Shown here: piece by piece, positions 1 through 10,974 of the stretch
Position numbering within the stretch: the first letter of the stretch is position 1
Layout of the letters: every line of letters starts with the position of its first letter
Source: Rhizomys pruinosus
Taxonomy: Eukaryota > Chordata > Mammalia > Rodentia > Spalacidae
Direction: 5' to 3'
Length of the DNA stretch: 64,000 nt
Assembly (NCBI GenBank): GCA_009823505.1
Contig: VZQC01005070.1
Span: 4,153,570 to 4,217,569 of the forward strand
Translations under genes and position numbers: made by a program
The notes under the pieces: model-generated
Databases searched by the model: none
What the model was told of the DNA's origin: nothing
Seen by the model: only the letters and a program-made list of their open reading frames with translations

Positions 1-568
1 ATTTCCTGTCTGGATTTGCTCAGAGTTTAATCTGTATCTCTCAGTTATTCACTCTAAACTGGGGAAAGGAACAGAAATAATTTTGGATGGTTTCTGTGGC
101 ATTACATTCGGGGATGTATTTGAAGTTCTTATAGCGGTATAACTAGTAAGTGACAAGTCTAGAAAATACCAGTTGTTACTGCTTTATTCTCTTTTGGATT
201 ATTTTTATTAATACAAGTAATAAAAATGCACTTCATCTTAATGAATGGGGTAATAGACCACTATGGTTGTTTGGATGGGAATGTCCCCCAGAGGATCCAG
301 GTGCTTTGACATTTTGTCCCCAGTTGTTTGCAGTATTTGGGAAGGTTTTGGAAGGTGTGGCCTTGCTGGAGGAAGTGTACCACTAGAGGCAGTCTTTAAG
401 AATTCTTGAGTCTTGTCAGAGTTTCTAATCTTTCTCTGCTTTCTGTGCCTGCTTGAAGATATGAACTGGTACCTTTCTGTTCCTCTTCTAACCACTTCCT
501 GAAACTCGAAACCAAACTATAAGCTCAAAAGCTCAAACTATTCTTCCTGTAAGTTCCCTAGGTCATGG
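1..568. other. Unique intergenic DNA
   Basis: AT-rich, non-repetitive sequence. Short open frames here lack codon structure or any recognisable motif. I see no gene, SINE or LTR signature. Confidence 0.5.
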
Positions 569-595
569 TTTTTTTTTTTTTTTTTTGGGGGGGGG
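569..595. repeat. Homopolymer junction T18 then G9
   Basis: A run of 18 T is followed directly by 9 G. Such tracts are length-unstable and often miscalled, so exact lengths should not be trusted. Confidence 0.85.
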
Positions 596-907
596 TCCAC
601 AGCATCTTAAAAAATGTCCATTGCTAAAACTAAATATTTATTACTAACACATGGTAACCTGGTAATTTTTAACTTGTTTAAGGATTAAAAGTGAAAACAA
701 AGAATTAGATTTATTCAAAAGCTTCCCATTAAGAGAATTATCAAAGTACAACTAAAAAGTTATTCTTCAACAAAGATTTTGATCAAGATCTCCAGAGTGT
801 TGATGTATAAATGGAATACTGGGGAAGGGAGCAGATTGAGACTGGTTTGGTCTAGTTAAGGGCCAGAGAAACTCCACTGAATGTTGACATGAAGCATGCA
901 AGCTTAG

Positions 908-924
908 AAATGAACAAAGGCAAA

Positions 925-963
<39 letters not shown>

Positions 964-975
964 AATGAACAAAGG
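908..975 (+). repeat. (AAAT)n tract flanked by a 13-bp direct repeat
   Basis: A pure AAAT array of about 44 bp (921-964) is bounded by the same 13-bp word, AAATGAACAAAGG, at 908-920 and 963-975. The layout matches the A-rich tail of a retroposon with its target-site duplication but no body. Slippage of a pre-existing repeat is the alternative. The surrounding 596-1700 is otherwise unique, with a GT-rich stretch near 1500-1625. Confidence 0.6.
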
Positions 976-1708
976 TAGTATCTGGATAATTGCTTGAGAG
1001 CTTACACTGAAAATTATGGGAAATCCTACTAACTGCAAATGTAAACATTTATTCATATAGGAACTAAACTGGGACAGGTCTAAGACATGTGGCATGTATC
1101 AAGCAACTGAAGATTAGAATAAACAATGAATCATAGAAGCTTCCAAGTAATTTCAAACAAAGGTGCCATGGAACAAGATTAAGCAGGCATGATTCAAATG
1201 GGTTAGATCCTGGGGAACATATGACCTTGCATATTCATGGATAAAGTGTGACCTCAGCTTTGTAAAACTCCAGATGAAAGCAAACTACATGGAGAGCAAA
1301 ATTCATCAGTTTTACTTGCACTTGGAAAGACTGTTAATAAAGCTTTATATCTGGTAAATCCAGTGCAGGTCTATCAAAATTTACCTTTCAGCATTAATAA
1401 CGATAACAAAAAAGTGATAAAAATGACAACTGACAACTGCTTATGGAGAGCCTAAAGACTTTGTTAATGAGTTATACAGAGGGTGATTTGTAATATGTGC
1501 AGTTTGGGGAATGTGTGTATCTGCATAGTATGTGTGGGGAATATGTTATGTGTGTAGTATGTGTGAATATATGTGCAGGTACATATCTCTATGAATGTGT
1601 GTATGTGGGTATGTGTATGTGCTTATGGATATTATTTAGAAGCCAAGATTAGATGGAGATTCCATGATACATGCTAACATTTTTCTCACCAGAATGAAAT
1701 GAACAAGC

Positions 1709-1945
1709 CAGGGTTGGAAAGGTGGTTTACTGGTTAAGAGCTCTAGCTGCTCTTCCATAGAACCTTATGTGGGTTTGAATCCCAGTACCCACATGGCAGC
1801 TAACAACCATCCATAACTGCAATTCCAGGAGATCTGACACCTTCTTCTGACCTCCATAGGCATTGCATTACACAAGTGCACTTACATATATGCAAGCAAT
1901 ACACCCATACACATACAATAAAAATAATAAATAAAATGATTTTTA
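1709..1945 (+). mobile_element. Old B2/B3-type SINE
   Basis: The element starts with a diverged tRNA-like head (GGAAAGGTGG, GGTTAAGAGC), has the internal B-box region (GGGTTTGAATCCC) and the B2 body ending in CACCTTCTTCTGACCTCC, then an ACACATACAATAAAAATAATAAA tail region. Substitutions are frequent, so it is older than the other B2s in the window. No clear TSD was seen. Confidence 0.8.
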
Positions 1946-1949
1946 AAAA

Positions 1950-2816
1950 GACTAAAAGAAGAAATGAAGGAGAAAATTTCATCATATAAAGATCTAACTA
2001 GGAGACTTCAGAGAGGAAGAGTCAAACTGTCCTTTGATGCCTTAACATTTCATCCATTCATTCAACTAGCCATTGCTTCCGATTATAGATGCTTGAAGGT
2101 GGAGGTTAGCTTGAGATCTACTTTGACACAAAATTATTTTGCTTATTACCAGTATATGCTAAAAAGAAGTTTTAACTCATTGACTCTACAAAATGGAAAT
2201 TTCACTTCATCTCAGCTGATTCACTACTTTCTGCCAACATCATTTATACCATAATCATCTTTATCTTCTTTCAGTATTGAGGTATTCCTAGTTACAAGAC
2301 ACAGCATACTGCTCTCGACAAAGACACCTGGTCTGTATCTACAGATTCTGCATTAGCAGATTCTACCCACTGCAGGTGGAATATACTTAAAAATAAATCA
2401 CCATTGAAGATATACAGAATATTGTTATCATTATTCTCTAGGCAATTATCTCTATGAAATTTGCACTGCATCAGGAATTATGAGTCATCTATAGATTATT
2501 TAAATTAACAGAAACACATGCCATAATTACATGCTTGTACTATTCTATTTATACAAGGGATTTGAACGTTCATGTGTTTTGGTACCAAGAATAGAGGATG
2601 ATCATTGAACCAATCTCCTTTTAATTCCATGGAAGGACTATCTTATTCTTCTTTTGGTCTAAGATATCTAGGGAGTAGATCGAATAAAGATGCTGAGACC
2701 CTTGAAAGGAATGATTGCCATTTCTTTCAGAAAGGTTGACCCAGCAACCATTTTCTCAACTACTTTGTTAACAGGTTATTATGCAAATGCCTTTGTGTTG
2801 GCACTACATTCACTTG

Positions 2817-2817
<1 letters not shown>
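1950..2817. other. Unique intergenic DNA
   Basis: AT-rich sequence with no recognisable repeat. A 96-codon open frame at 1964-2254 has no motif or supporting context and I do not call it a gene. Confidence 0.45.
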
Positions 2818-2848
<31 letters not shown>

Positions 2849-2849
2849 T
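2818..2849. repeat. (GT)n microsatellite
   Basis: About 14 GT units with one early interruption. It is followed by about 280 bp of unique DNA up to the next SINE. Confidence 0.9.
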
Positions 2850-3147
2850 CTTTATTAGTTCCAAAAGATTTAAACTCTAGATCTGATACTAGAAATTTTC
2901 AATTCTGCTAACTTACTTTTTTCTCCTCCTTTCTGTTGTATATTTTCCCCTTAAATATCCTCACTGTAGAGAACATGTTTCCATTCCTATCCAAATTTTC
3001 ATTGCCAGCTTGAAAAGTGACCCAATTTTAGATAATATGTAATATATAGTATATATAATATTTACTATAAATCCTTGTAATTGCTTTCGAATATATGGCT
3101 TACATAAGACAAATGGAACAGTGCAATAGGTACTGAAGGCATATCTT

Positions 3148-3382
3148 TTTTTAATTTTTTAAATTTTATTTATTTTTTATGTGTATGAATGTACTGTCTG
3201 CATATAGGTTTGTGCACCCCTGTCGTGCAATGTCGCAGAGGTCAGAAGAGGGCATCAGATTCCCCTGGTACTGGAGTTAAAGATGGTTCTTAGCCGTCAT
3301 GTGGGTGCTTTGAATCAAACCCCGTCCTCTGCAAGAGCAGTCAGCTCTCTTAACTGCTAGGCCATCTCTCCCAGCCCCTGAG
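3148..3382 (-). mobile_element. B2 SINE
   Basis: Read on the minus strand it begins GGGGCTGGGAGAGATGGC and keeps the tRNA-like A and B boxes and the CTCTTCTGACCTC body, ending in a T-rich run on the plus strand. The flanking direct repeat GGCATATCTT (3138-3147 and 3383-3392) marks the insertion. This copy lacks the 17-bp internal duplication found in some other B2s here. Confidence 0.92.
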
Positions 3383-3429
3383 GGCATATCTTAACTGAGA
3401 AGTTGGACATAGGTGGGAGAGAACAAATC

Positions 3430-3570
3430 ATACACACACACTATATAGATACACGTGCACACAAATACAAACATACATGCACATACACATATACATGCAC
3501 ACATGCATGCAGGGACATACATACATATACATGGATACACATATGCACACATGTATAAACACACACAATC

Positions 3571-3601
<31 letters not shown>

Positions 3602-3611
3602 CACACACACT
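3430..3611. repeat. ACAC/ATAC-rich tract with (AT)n core
   Basis: Cryptic CA/TA-rich simple sequence containing a pure AT run near 3571-3596, then short CA runs. The open frame on the opposite strand is a translation of this simple repeat. Confidence 0.85.
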
Positions 3612-3752
3612 GAGAACTAAGACACATTTGGAAATGAGTGTGTCTTAGTATCAGCTTCACATAGCATAATTGTAGACATATTTTCTTTCTGAATGGCACC
3701 TGAAATAGCATCTCAGAACTGATAGTATCTAAGATTTGATAAACTATATGTC

Positions 3753-3846
3753 CTTCACTAATTATTCATTTCATTTGATTCACTAATATCAGCTTCTTCT
3801 TCACTAATTATTCATTTCATTTGATTCACTAATATCAGCTTCTTCT
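3753..3846. repeat. Perfect 46-bp tandem duplication
   Basis: The 46-bp unit starting TCACTAATTATTC at 3755 is repeated without a mismatch from 3801. The match extends two bases left, to 3753. It lies in otherwise unique DNA, so it is a recent local duplication or an assembly stutter. Confidence 0.9.
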
Positions 3847-3849
3847 CAG

Positions 3850-5483
3850 GTGATTCATTTCTAAGTCAGTGATTATTGTCTCATTTCCCATGATAAAGAT
3901 GTGATTGGAGAACTTCAGGAAATCCTTCAGACTGTCCTAGCAGGAAAGAAACATAGAAGCATCTTTCTGGATATGGCTCCTAGATTTGACATTTAGAACA
4001 ACTTCCAACTTCAGTCCCTCAATTCCAGATAGATTATGAAAAAAACAGCGGGACTGGAGAATGGCTAAGTGTCCAAGTGTTTGGCTGTCACGGAGAAGCT
4101 CTGGTTGTCTCAAGTGAGAAAAAAAATACTAAATTAGAGAAAGACTTGGATAATTGCTAAAAATGACTGAAGAGCCATGACCATTGTGTCCAACACTGCT
4201 ATTACAGTTATTTTTTTTATACATTTTTTTCTTACTAATAGAACCTGAATGATATATGCTCTGTGTTTGCAAAATGGGTTCAATATTAAAACTTTTGAAG
4301 GTTTGTTAGGTACGAATGAGATTCGAAGAATTTTTGAGCTCATTTTATGAATATTTTTAAAGTATGTAAAATAATTAAACAGAGATTTACATCTTAATCA
4401 TATGGGAAGTGTGTGGGGAAATTTGGAGAAAAAAATTTATGTAAGAGACAATTTAAGATTGTACCAGAATGGATGGGTTTTATGAATAATAACTATTACA
4501 ATGAACTTTCTAGTTCTAAACCATAAAATGTTCTAGAACTCTTAACTTACTTGCAGATGTGGTTTGGTATTAGTAAACCATGCAAAAATGACTTCTTTAA
4601 TTAGCAATATCTTTCCAATGTGAAATGGGTGATTGATTGAAGGAAATTCCAGGGAAAAGGCTTCCTGAAATCTGTTCCTGTGATAAGGTGGTAGTTTCCA
4701 GGGAACTGGAACATGGTCAGGCTGAGTTGTCTTACTGCCCTGATTGCTGTGCTTTCCTCACTAGATGTTTACTGTATTTGTCTAGGTTTTTATGCTCCAC
4801 ACATAAGTAGTTATGTTTTTAGCTTAATTTGCTTCCTTATGCATTAAATAGAGACAGTATAAAGAAGAAATATGTAAAGGAGTATGAATACTACTTAGGA
4901 GAAAAAAATTTAAATAAAACTTGTGAATGTTTAAACTGAATTATGTAATTTACAAATAGAATTTAGGATCATAGTAAAGCCTCTCTGATGTGACAATGAA
5001 ATTTTAAACACATATTGAAATTCTACCCTAAATAAACAAGATGAATTATAAGTCAAAAAGTTATATTTTAGTTTAATTTTTTAAATAAAAAGTTCAATTC
5101 CTCATGAGCTCTACATTAGGGTACCAAAGATCTTCCTCATCAATAAATTTATGAAAACCGAAGGGCACGCCATCTTCCAGGCTAGATGTAGAAGGCATTT
5201 CTGCCTTAATGTACGAAGCTGGAAGAGTACAACCTTTTTTTTAATATAAGTAAACAATTCAAGTTTAATGCAGCTTTGATTTTCAAGGTATTACATTAGG
5301 TTTGTAGATGCAGAGATAAAGTCCAGAATTCCACAAGCAAACCAACAAACAAATCCCCCAAAGCATCAGTTTACACTGCAAACAAACACATTCAAGTAAA
5401 TTTAATGAAGGGGAGCATGGGAGCTAAGAGACAGAACAAAATCTGGTCTGGGAATACAGGAGGTATTGTGGTCAGTCCTCAAA
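3850..5483. other. Unique intergenic DNA
   Basis: AT-rich DNA without a recognised gene. The stretch 4045-4115 (GACTGGAGAATGGCTAAGTG) may be a decayed tRNA-derived SINE head, but it is too short to call firmly. Confidence 0.4.
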
Positions 5484-5495
5484 AATACATAGTAC

Positions 5496-5637
5496 AGCCA
5501 GGCATGGTGGTACACGCCTTTAATCCTAGCACTTGGGAGGCAGAGGCAAGTGATCTCCGTGAGTTCAAGGCCAACCTGGTTTACAGAATGGGTTCCAGGA
5601 CAGCCAGAGCTACAGGGAGGCCTTGTCTCAAAAAGAC

Positions 5638-5669
<32 letters not shown>
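5496..5669 (+). mobile_element. B1 SINE with long A tail
   Basis: A full-length B1 starts GCCAGGCATGGTGGTACACG, keeps the 7SL-like A and B boxes (GAGTTCAAGGCC) and ends in CTCAAAAAGACC plus about 31 A. Imperfect flanking repeats ATACATAGTACA / ATGCATAGTACA support insertion. Open frames on both strands here are SINE translations. Confidence 0.92.
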
Positions 5670-5671
<2 letters not shown>

Positions 5672-6174
5672 CATAGTACATCAGAGAGAAAAGGAGAAGA
5701 AACACATTGTCTAATTTAGTTTAACGTAAGCATATAATATAGCCTTATTTTGTTCACATGATAAAGAACAAAAAGTCTTAAAGAAGATGCAGTTCTTTAC
5801 CACAGACACCTTTGATTCTATGTATTTCATTACTCTAACTAAATTCAAATACCAAAAGAGAAGCATACACAAATAAAAATGCAAATGTCAGCAGCTTCTT
5901 AACCTACAAACCACAGGGGACGGTATGCAAATAAATCCCGATAAATAATTGCTTTTCTTAGAGCATGGAAAATCAGAAACTTCTATTTTAAGTAACTATG
6001 TTATTCTTTCCAATTAAAACAAACCTTAATAGTTCATAATTATCTGCCTGGCTCTACTGCCGTAAAGAGATGTGAAATTTCCCCAAGAAGTTCAGATTTC
6101 TAGAGGGCAGCCTTAAGTGAAAGGATGCAATCACTTCCCTCTGAAGAGTAAATGTCTTAAAAAGGCATTGTGGC

Positions 6175-6318
6175 ACAGGGTGTGGTACATAGCACATGCC
6201 TTTAACCCCAGTCACTCTGAGACAGAGGGCAGAAAGCTCTGTAAGACTGAGGCTAGCCTAGTCTACCTAAGGAGTCCTCAGTGAGCTGGGACCAGGAAGA
6301 CCCTGTCAAAACAAAGTA
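6175..6318 (+). mobile_element. Diverged B1 SINE
   Basis: The order of B1 words is kept (CATGCCTTTAACCCCAG, GAGACAGAGGGCAG, GGCTAGCCTAGTCTACC, AGACCCTGTC) but with many substitutions, so it is an old copy. The DNA on both sides (5670-6170 and 6320-6797) is unique, with no recognised gene. Confidence 0.75.
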
Positions 6319-6797
6319 ATTTTGAACATAGAACGGGATTTATGTCCCAAATTGTATAACACTCACTATATCACATATATCTTTATCATAACGTATGTCT
6401 TAATTTGACATTAAAGATAGGGTTTCAGAAAATTTGCCTCAGGAGTCTTTACTTCCTATATCTACATCCTTGTTTTACACATCTTACAGACAAAGGAGCT
6501 GACCTATAGCAACAGAGATTTTGCAGAGGCAGACAATGCATAATTGAGGCACTAAGACATTTTGGTATGTTTTGATTTGTCCATGAGTCTTCTGCCATTT
6601 GCCCTTTTAGCAGAGTACTCATACTTGTACTGTAGAAAGCTATGTGGTGAATGGTTGTTGGCATAACATGACCTTGTATTTATTTACTATCTTATTAAAT
6701 ATGCTAGACTCCCATGTCACATGATGTACATCAGGATCCTTTACAAAGGCACAGAAGCAAACATCATTTGAGTATGCTATGCTGTTTACATGGCTAT

Positions 6798-6962
6798 GAG
6801 GTTGCTAAGTGCCAGGAACTTTTCAAGTCCATTATAAACTCAAGGGGCCAGCATTATGTATATGGTCCATCACAGAGGAATCTGACACTGTATGACAGAG
6901 GAATATCATTAAACACCATAAAGTTTTCAAAGATTAATAGTCCAGTTTTTAAAACATTCTTT

Positions 6963-6994
<32 letters not shown>

Positions 6995-7161
6995 GAAACG
7001 AATGTTTTAAAAACTGGACTATTAATCTTTGAAAACTTTATGGTGTTTAATGATATTCCTCTGTCATACAGTGTCAGATTCCTCTGTGATGGACCATATA
7101 CATAATGCTGGCCCCTTGAGTTTATAATGGACTTGAAAAGTTCCTGGCACTTAGCAACCTC
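6798..7161. repeat. Near-perfect foldback palindrome
   Basis: The left arm (6798-6964) and right arm (6995-7161) are each 167 nt and are reverse complements with a single mismatch (6960 against 6999). The centre is only T12 A18. The same peptide-like string therefore appears in open frames on both strands. The right arm abuts the G/C block. This can be a template-switch or foldback read artefact or a genuine recent inverted duplication. Zero-spacer palindromes of this identity are unstable in vivo, which favours artefact. Confidence 0.95.
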
Positions 7162-9516
7162 TAGGGGCGCGGGGCCGGGGGGGGCGGGCGCGGGGGGCGG
7201 CCCGGCACGGCGGAGCAGGCACGGCGCGGGGGGGGGGCGGGCAGCCTGGAATACCACAGTGGAAGGGGGGGGGGGCGGGGGGGCGGTCGGGGCGGGGGGG
7301 CGGGCCGGGGCGGGCGGCGTCTCATTATCGGTGTGCAGGACGCGGACCACTGCGGAATGCGGCCGGCGGGCTGAGCGCGTCCGCGGGAGCACCCGCCTCC
7401 GGGCGCGCGCGGGCCGGCGTGGGGCGAGCGGGGGGAGGGGGGGAGCGGGCGGGGGGGCGGGCGCGGGCGGGCGTGGGGGGGGTTGAGGCGCGGGGCAGGG
7501 GCGCGCGGCCGGGCGGGCACGCTCGGTAAAAGTGGGCGGGGACGCGCGCGCGCCCTCGGGGGGCACGGGGGGGCCAGGCGCGCGGGCACGCGCGTGCCGG
7601 GGGGCGCGGGGGGGTTGATCGCCGCGGGCGGCTGGGGGCGGCGGGCCGCCGGCCCGCCGGGCGGGGGCGGGGGGGGCGGCGCGGCGGGGGGTCCGGGCCC
7701 GCCCCGGGCGAGGGGGCGAGGGCGGGGGGCGCCTGGTTGCCGGCCCGGGCGGGCGGCGGTGGGGGGGGGGGGGTGCCGCGGGGCCGCGGCCGGGAGCGCG
7801 GCCGGGGGGGCAGCGGCGCGGCGGGGCGCGGGGCGGGGGTGGGGGCGGCGGCGTGGGGCGTGGCGGGCGGAGGGCGGGGGGGCGCGGGCGGGCGGGCGCG
7901 GGCGGGGGGCGGGCGGGGGCGCCGGGGGGGCGGGGGCAGCGGGGGCCGGCTGCGGGGGCGCGGGGGGCCCGGCGGGCCCGGGGGGGGGGGGGGGGGGCCC
8001 GGGCCCGGCGGGAGGCGGTGGGCGGGGGGCAGCGCGGGGGCTCCTGGGGGGCATGGACCGCGGGGCCCGGTCGCGGCGGCGCCGGCGGGGCCGGCCGGGG
8101 CGCGCCGCGAGCGGGGCTGGGGGGGGCGGGGCCGAGCGGGGCCGGCCAGGCGCCCCCGGGCCGGGCGGGGCGGCGCGGGGCGCGGGGCCGCGAGGGGGCC
8201 CGCGGCCGGGCCGGGCCCGGTGGCCGGGCGGGGGGCGGGGGCGCCGGGGGCGGGGGCGGGACCCGGCGGGGCGCACCGCAGACGCTGGCTTCAATGTCTT
8301 CACTCAGCATGGTGAGTGTGTCGGGAGCCGGCGGAGGGCGTGGGGGAGGCCGGGGGTGGGGTCGGGGCGGGGGGGGGGGGCGCGCGCGGCGGGGGGCGAG
8401 GCGGGGGGGGCGGGGGGCCGAGGGGGGGCGCGTGGCCGCGCCGGGGCCGCGGGGTAGGGCGGGCGTCGGCGGGCCCGCGGGCGGTGGGGGTGGGGGGCGG
8501 GGCGGCGGGGGGCCGGCGGGGGGCGTGGGGCGGGGGCGGGGGCCGCCGCCGGGGGGCGGGGGGGCGGCCAGGGGGGGGGGCGCCGGCGGGCGGCGGCGGG
8601 CGGGCGCGGGCCGCGGGGCGTGGGCGCGGCGCCGGCGCGGGGCCGGGGGCGCGGCCCGCAGGCTGGGGGGCGCCGGCCGCCCGGCGGCCCGCGGCGGGGG
8701 CGAGCAGGGGGGGGGGGGCGGCGCGGGCGGGGGGGGCGGCGCGGGCCCGCGCCGGCCGGCGGGCAGGGGGGCGGGGGCGGGGGCGGGGGCGCGGGGGGCG
8801 CGGGGGGCGCGCGGCGCGGGCCGGGGGCGGCGGGCGGGGAGCGCGCGCGGGGCGGCGGCCGCGGCGCGCCTGCGGGGGGGGGGGGGAGACGGGGGGCGGG
8901 CGTGGCGGTGGCGTCGGCGCCGACGGGGCGGGCCCGCGGGGGGGCGGGGCGGGCCGGGCGCGTCGGGCGGGGGCGGCGCCCGGGGCGCAGGCGGGGCCGG
9001 CAGGCGGGGCGGGCGGGGCGGGCGGGGGCGCGCCGGGGCGCTGCGGGGCGGGCCCCGGGCCGGGGGGCGCGGGGGCGGGGCCAGAGGGCGCGGGGCCGCC
9101 GCCGGGGGGGGGCGCGGGGAGGCGCCGGCGGGCCGGCGGGGCGGGAGGGCGGCGGCGGCGCGGGGCCGCCGGGGGCGGGCGGCGGGCCGGCGGGGGGACC
9201 GGGGGCGGGCCCCGCGGGGGGGGGGGGGGCCGGCGGGGGGGGCGGGGCGGGCGGAGGGCGCGCCCGGCCCGCGGGCGCGCCCCGCGGGCCGCGGGCGCCG
9301 CGGTGGGCGGCGGGCAGGCCGGGGGGCGGGCCGGCGGCCGGGGGGGGGGCCGGCCGCGGCCCGGGGGGGCGCCGCGGACGCGGGGGGCCGCGCGGGGCCG
9401 CGGGGCATGGGCCGGCAGCGAGGACGGGTGCCCGGGGGGGGACGGTGGCGCGGTGGGGGGTGGCGGGGACGTGGGGGGGCCTGCGGCGCTCGGGCGCCGG
9501 GGCGGCCGGGGGCGCC
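7162..9516. other. Almost pure G+C block with strong G-over-C skew
   Basis: About 2.35 kb made nearly only of G and C, with G clearly in excess on the plus strand and many G runs of 6-13. Composition changes abruptly at both ends from ordinary AT-rich DNA. Seven open frames of 119 to 819 codons arise only because A/T-containing stop codons are absent. They consist of Gly/Ala/Arg or Pro/Ala/Arg and are not genes. Three islands of normal composition are embedded (7232-7265, 7318-7365 and 8276-8325). It could be a low-quality gap fill, a misjoined extreme-GC locus or a real GC-biased segment. Confidence 0.9.
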
Positions 9517-9517
9517 N
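9517..9517. other. Single ambiguous base (N) at block boundary
   Basis: The only N in the window sits exactly where the G/C block stops and normal sequence (TTTAGCCAGAATG) resumes. It probably marks an assembly or polishing join. Confidence 0.9.
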
Positions 9518-9653
9518 TTTAGCCAGAATGACTCTTTTCAAACAGCAGCCACAGCCTAGACCCTATATTGCCTGATGTTTCCTACCGTAAAAGTTTCCCA
9601 ACCTTAGATCTTCCTTTATTTCTCTACATAGCTCTACTTTGAATATCCATTCT

Positions 9654-9804
9654 TTTTTTTGGTCTTTTCCAGACACAGTTTCTCTGTAGCCCCAGCTGTC
9701 CTGGAGCTCACTCTGTAGACCAGGCTGGCCTTGAACTCACAAAGATCCGCCTGCCTCTGCCTCCCAAGTGCTAGAATTAAAGGTGTGCGCCACCACGCCC
9801 AGCT
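9654..9804 (-). mobile_element. B1 SINE
   Basis: The reverse complement of a full B1, ending at AGCTGGGCGTGGTGGCGCAC on the minus strand. Target-site duplications GAATATCCATTCT at 9641-9653 and 9805-9817 are exact, so the right flank of the G/C block is genuine rodent DNA. Confidence 0.95.
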
Positions 9805-9829
9805 GAATATCCATTCTGAGTGAAATATT

Positions 9830-10330
9830 TTGTGGTTTTGTGAGTGGTGTTAATATTTTTGAGGCATATCTATGGTTTTACATGCATTTCTATTTCATTG
9901 GTTATTTTTATTGCCACATAATCATTATTATATGGTGTACCATAATCTAGCCATCAGCTGACAGATTCTTGTTTTCACTTTTTGACTATTGTGAGTTGTG
10001 TTGAGAACTTTCATTTATAGATTTTTGCCTGGATATATATTTCATTTTATTTTTCTGGGTATATTCTTTGGAATGGAAATGCTGGACCATATTTAACTCT
10101 ACATTGAACTTTTTTAGGAAATGAAAACCATTTTTCAAAGTGGCTGTAATATTTTCTGTTCCTATCACAATTTGTGATAGTTCCAAGTTGTCTCTGTCGT
10201 TTCAAAACTTCTAATTATCTGTCTTTTGGCATGTGACATTCTTCTGAGTGTGAGGTATCATTTCATTTGGCACTGATTTTCATTTCCCTAATGATTGACT
10301 CTGTTCAGTATCTTTCTGTCACTAATCAAT
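9830..10330 (-). mobile_element. Ancient L1 (L1M-like) ORF2 3' part/3' end relic
   Basis: Reading the plus strand, the order CTTTTTGACTATTGTGAG, GGAATGGAAATGCTGGACC, TTTTCAAAGTGGCTGTA, ATTTTCATTTCCCTAATGAT matches antisense mammalian L1 ORF2 near its 3' end. It is heavily diverged with no open frame, consistent with a pre-rodent insertion. The 270 bp after it is unique. Confidence 0.8.
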
Positions 10331-10621
10331 CCTACAGCTTAGGATACATGACTACTGAAATTTTTTTTGCTTTTGTTAAACTTGGATAATTTGTCTTTTA
10401 TTGTTAATTGTCATTTTAAGCTATTAAATTGCAAGTTATTGGATACTAAATAATACCAGCAGTACTTCTTTTTTGTTAGAGGAAAATGGAATATTGATAC
10501 TTTTTAACTGATTACATGGAAGGAAAGCTTGTTAATATTTCCTTGGAGAAAATTAAACATAGAATTTTCACTATTCAAAATGATACATAAATATAGATTA
10601 CGTGTCTACAAAAAGTATTTG

Positions 10622-10831
10622 TTTTTTTTGAATTTTATTTATTTATTTATTTTTGTATGTGTATGAATGTACTGTATGCATGTAGGTTTGTGCACCCATG
10701 TCGTGGGTGTCGGATTTCCCTGGAACTGGAGTCAAAGACCGTTCTCAGCCGCCATGTGGGTGCTGGGGATTGAACCCGGGTCCTCTGCAAGAGCAGTCAG
10801 TGCTCTTAACTGCTAGGCCATCTCTCTAGCC
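10622..10831 (-). mobile_element. B2 SINE with internal deletion
   Basis: The minus-strand B2 is bounded by an exact 16-bp duplication (CTACAAAAAGTATTTG at 10606-10621 and 10832-10847). About 25-30 bp are missing compared with sister copies, between the GTGCACCCATGTCGTG word and the GGTGTCGGATTTCCC word. This removes the CAATGCCGCGGAGGTCAGAAG segment. Confidence 0.93.
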
Positions 10832-10974
10832 CTACAAAAAGTATTTGTAGTACATCAAATAAAATTTAATCAAAAATAAAAATACAGTTCCAGTTCCCAT
10901 TACTTTTATAAGAATTAGGACTACTGAAGATTTAAGGATATTTTTATTTTTTGTAAGACTTGTAAAATTTAATT

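Noticed and set aside
6949..9575. Very long open frames (up to 819 codons) on both strands
   Set aside because: They come from near absence of A/T in the G/C block, which removes stop codons in every frame. The translations are low-complexity Pro/Ala/Arg or Gly/Arg, and overlapping frames are equally open.
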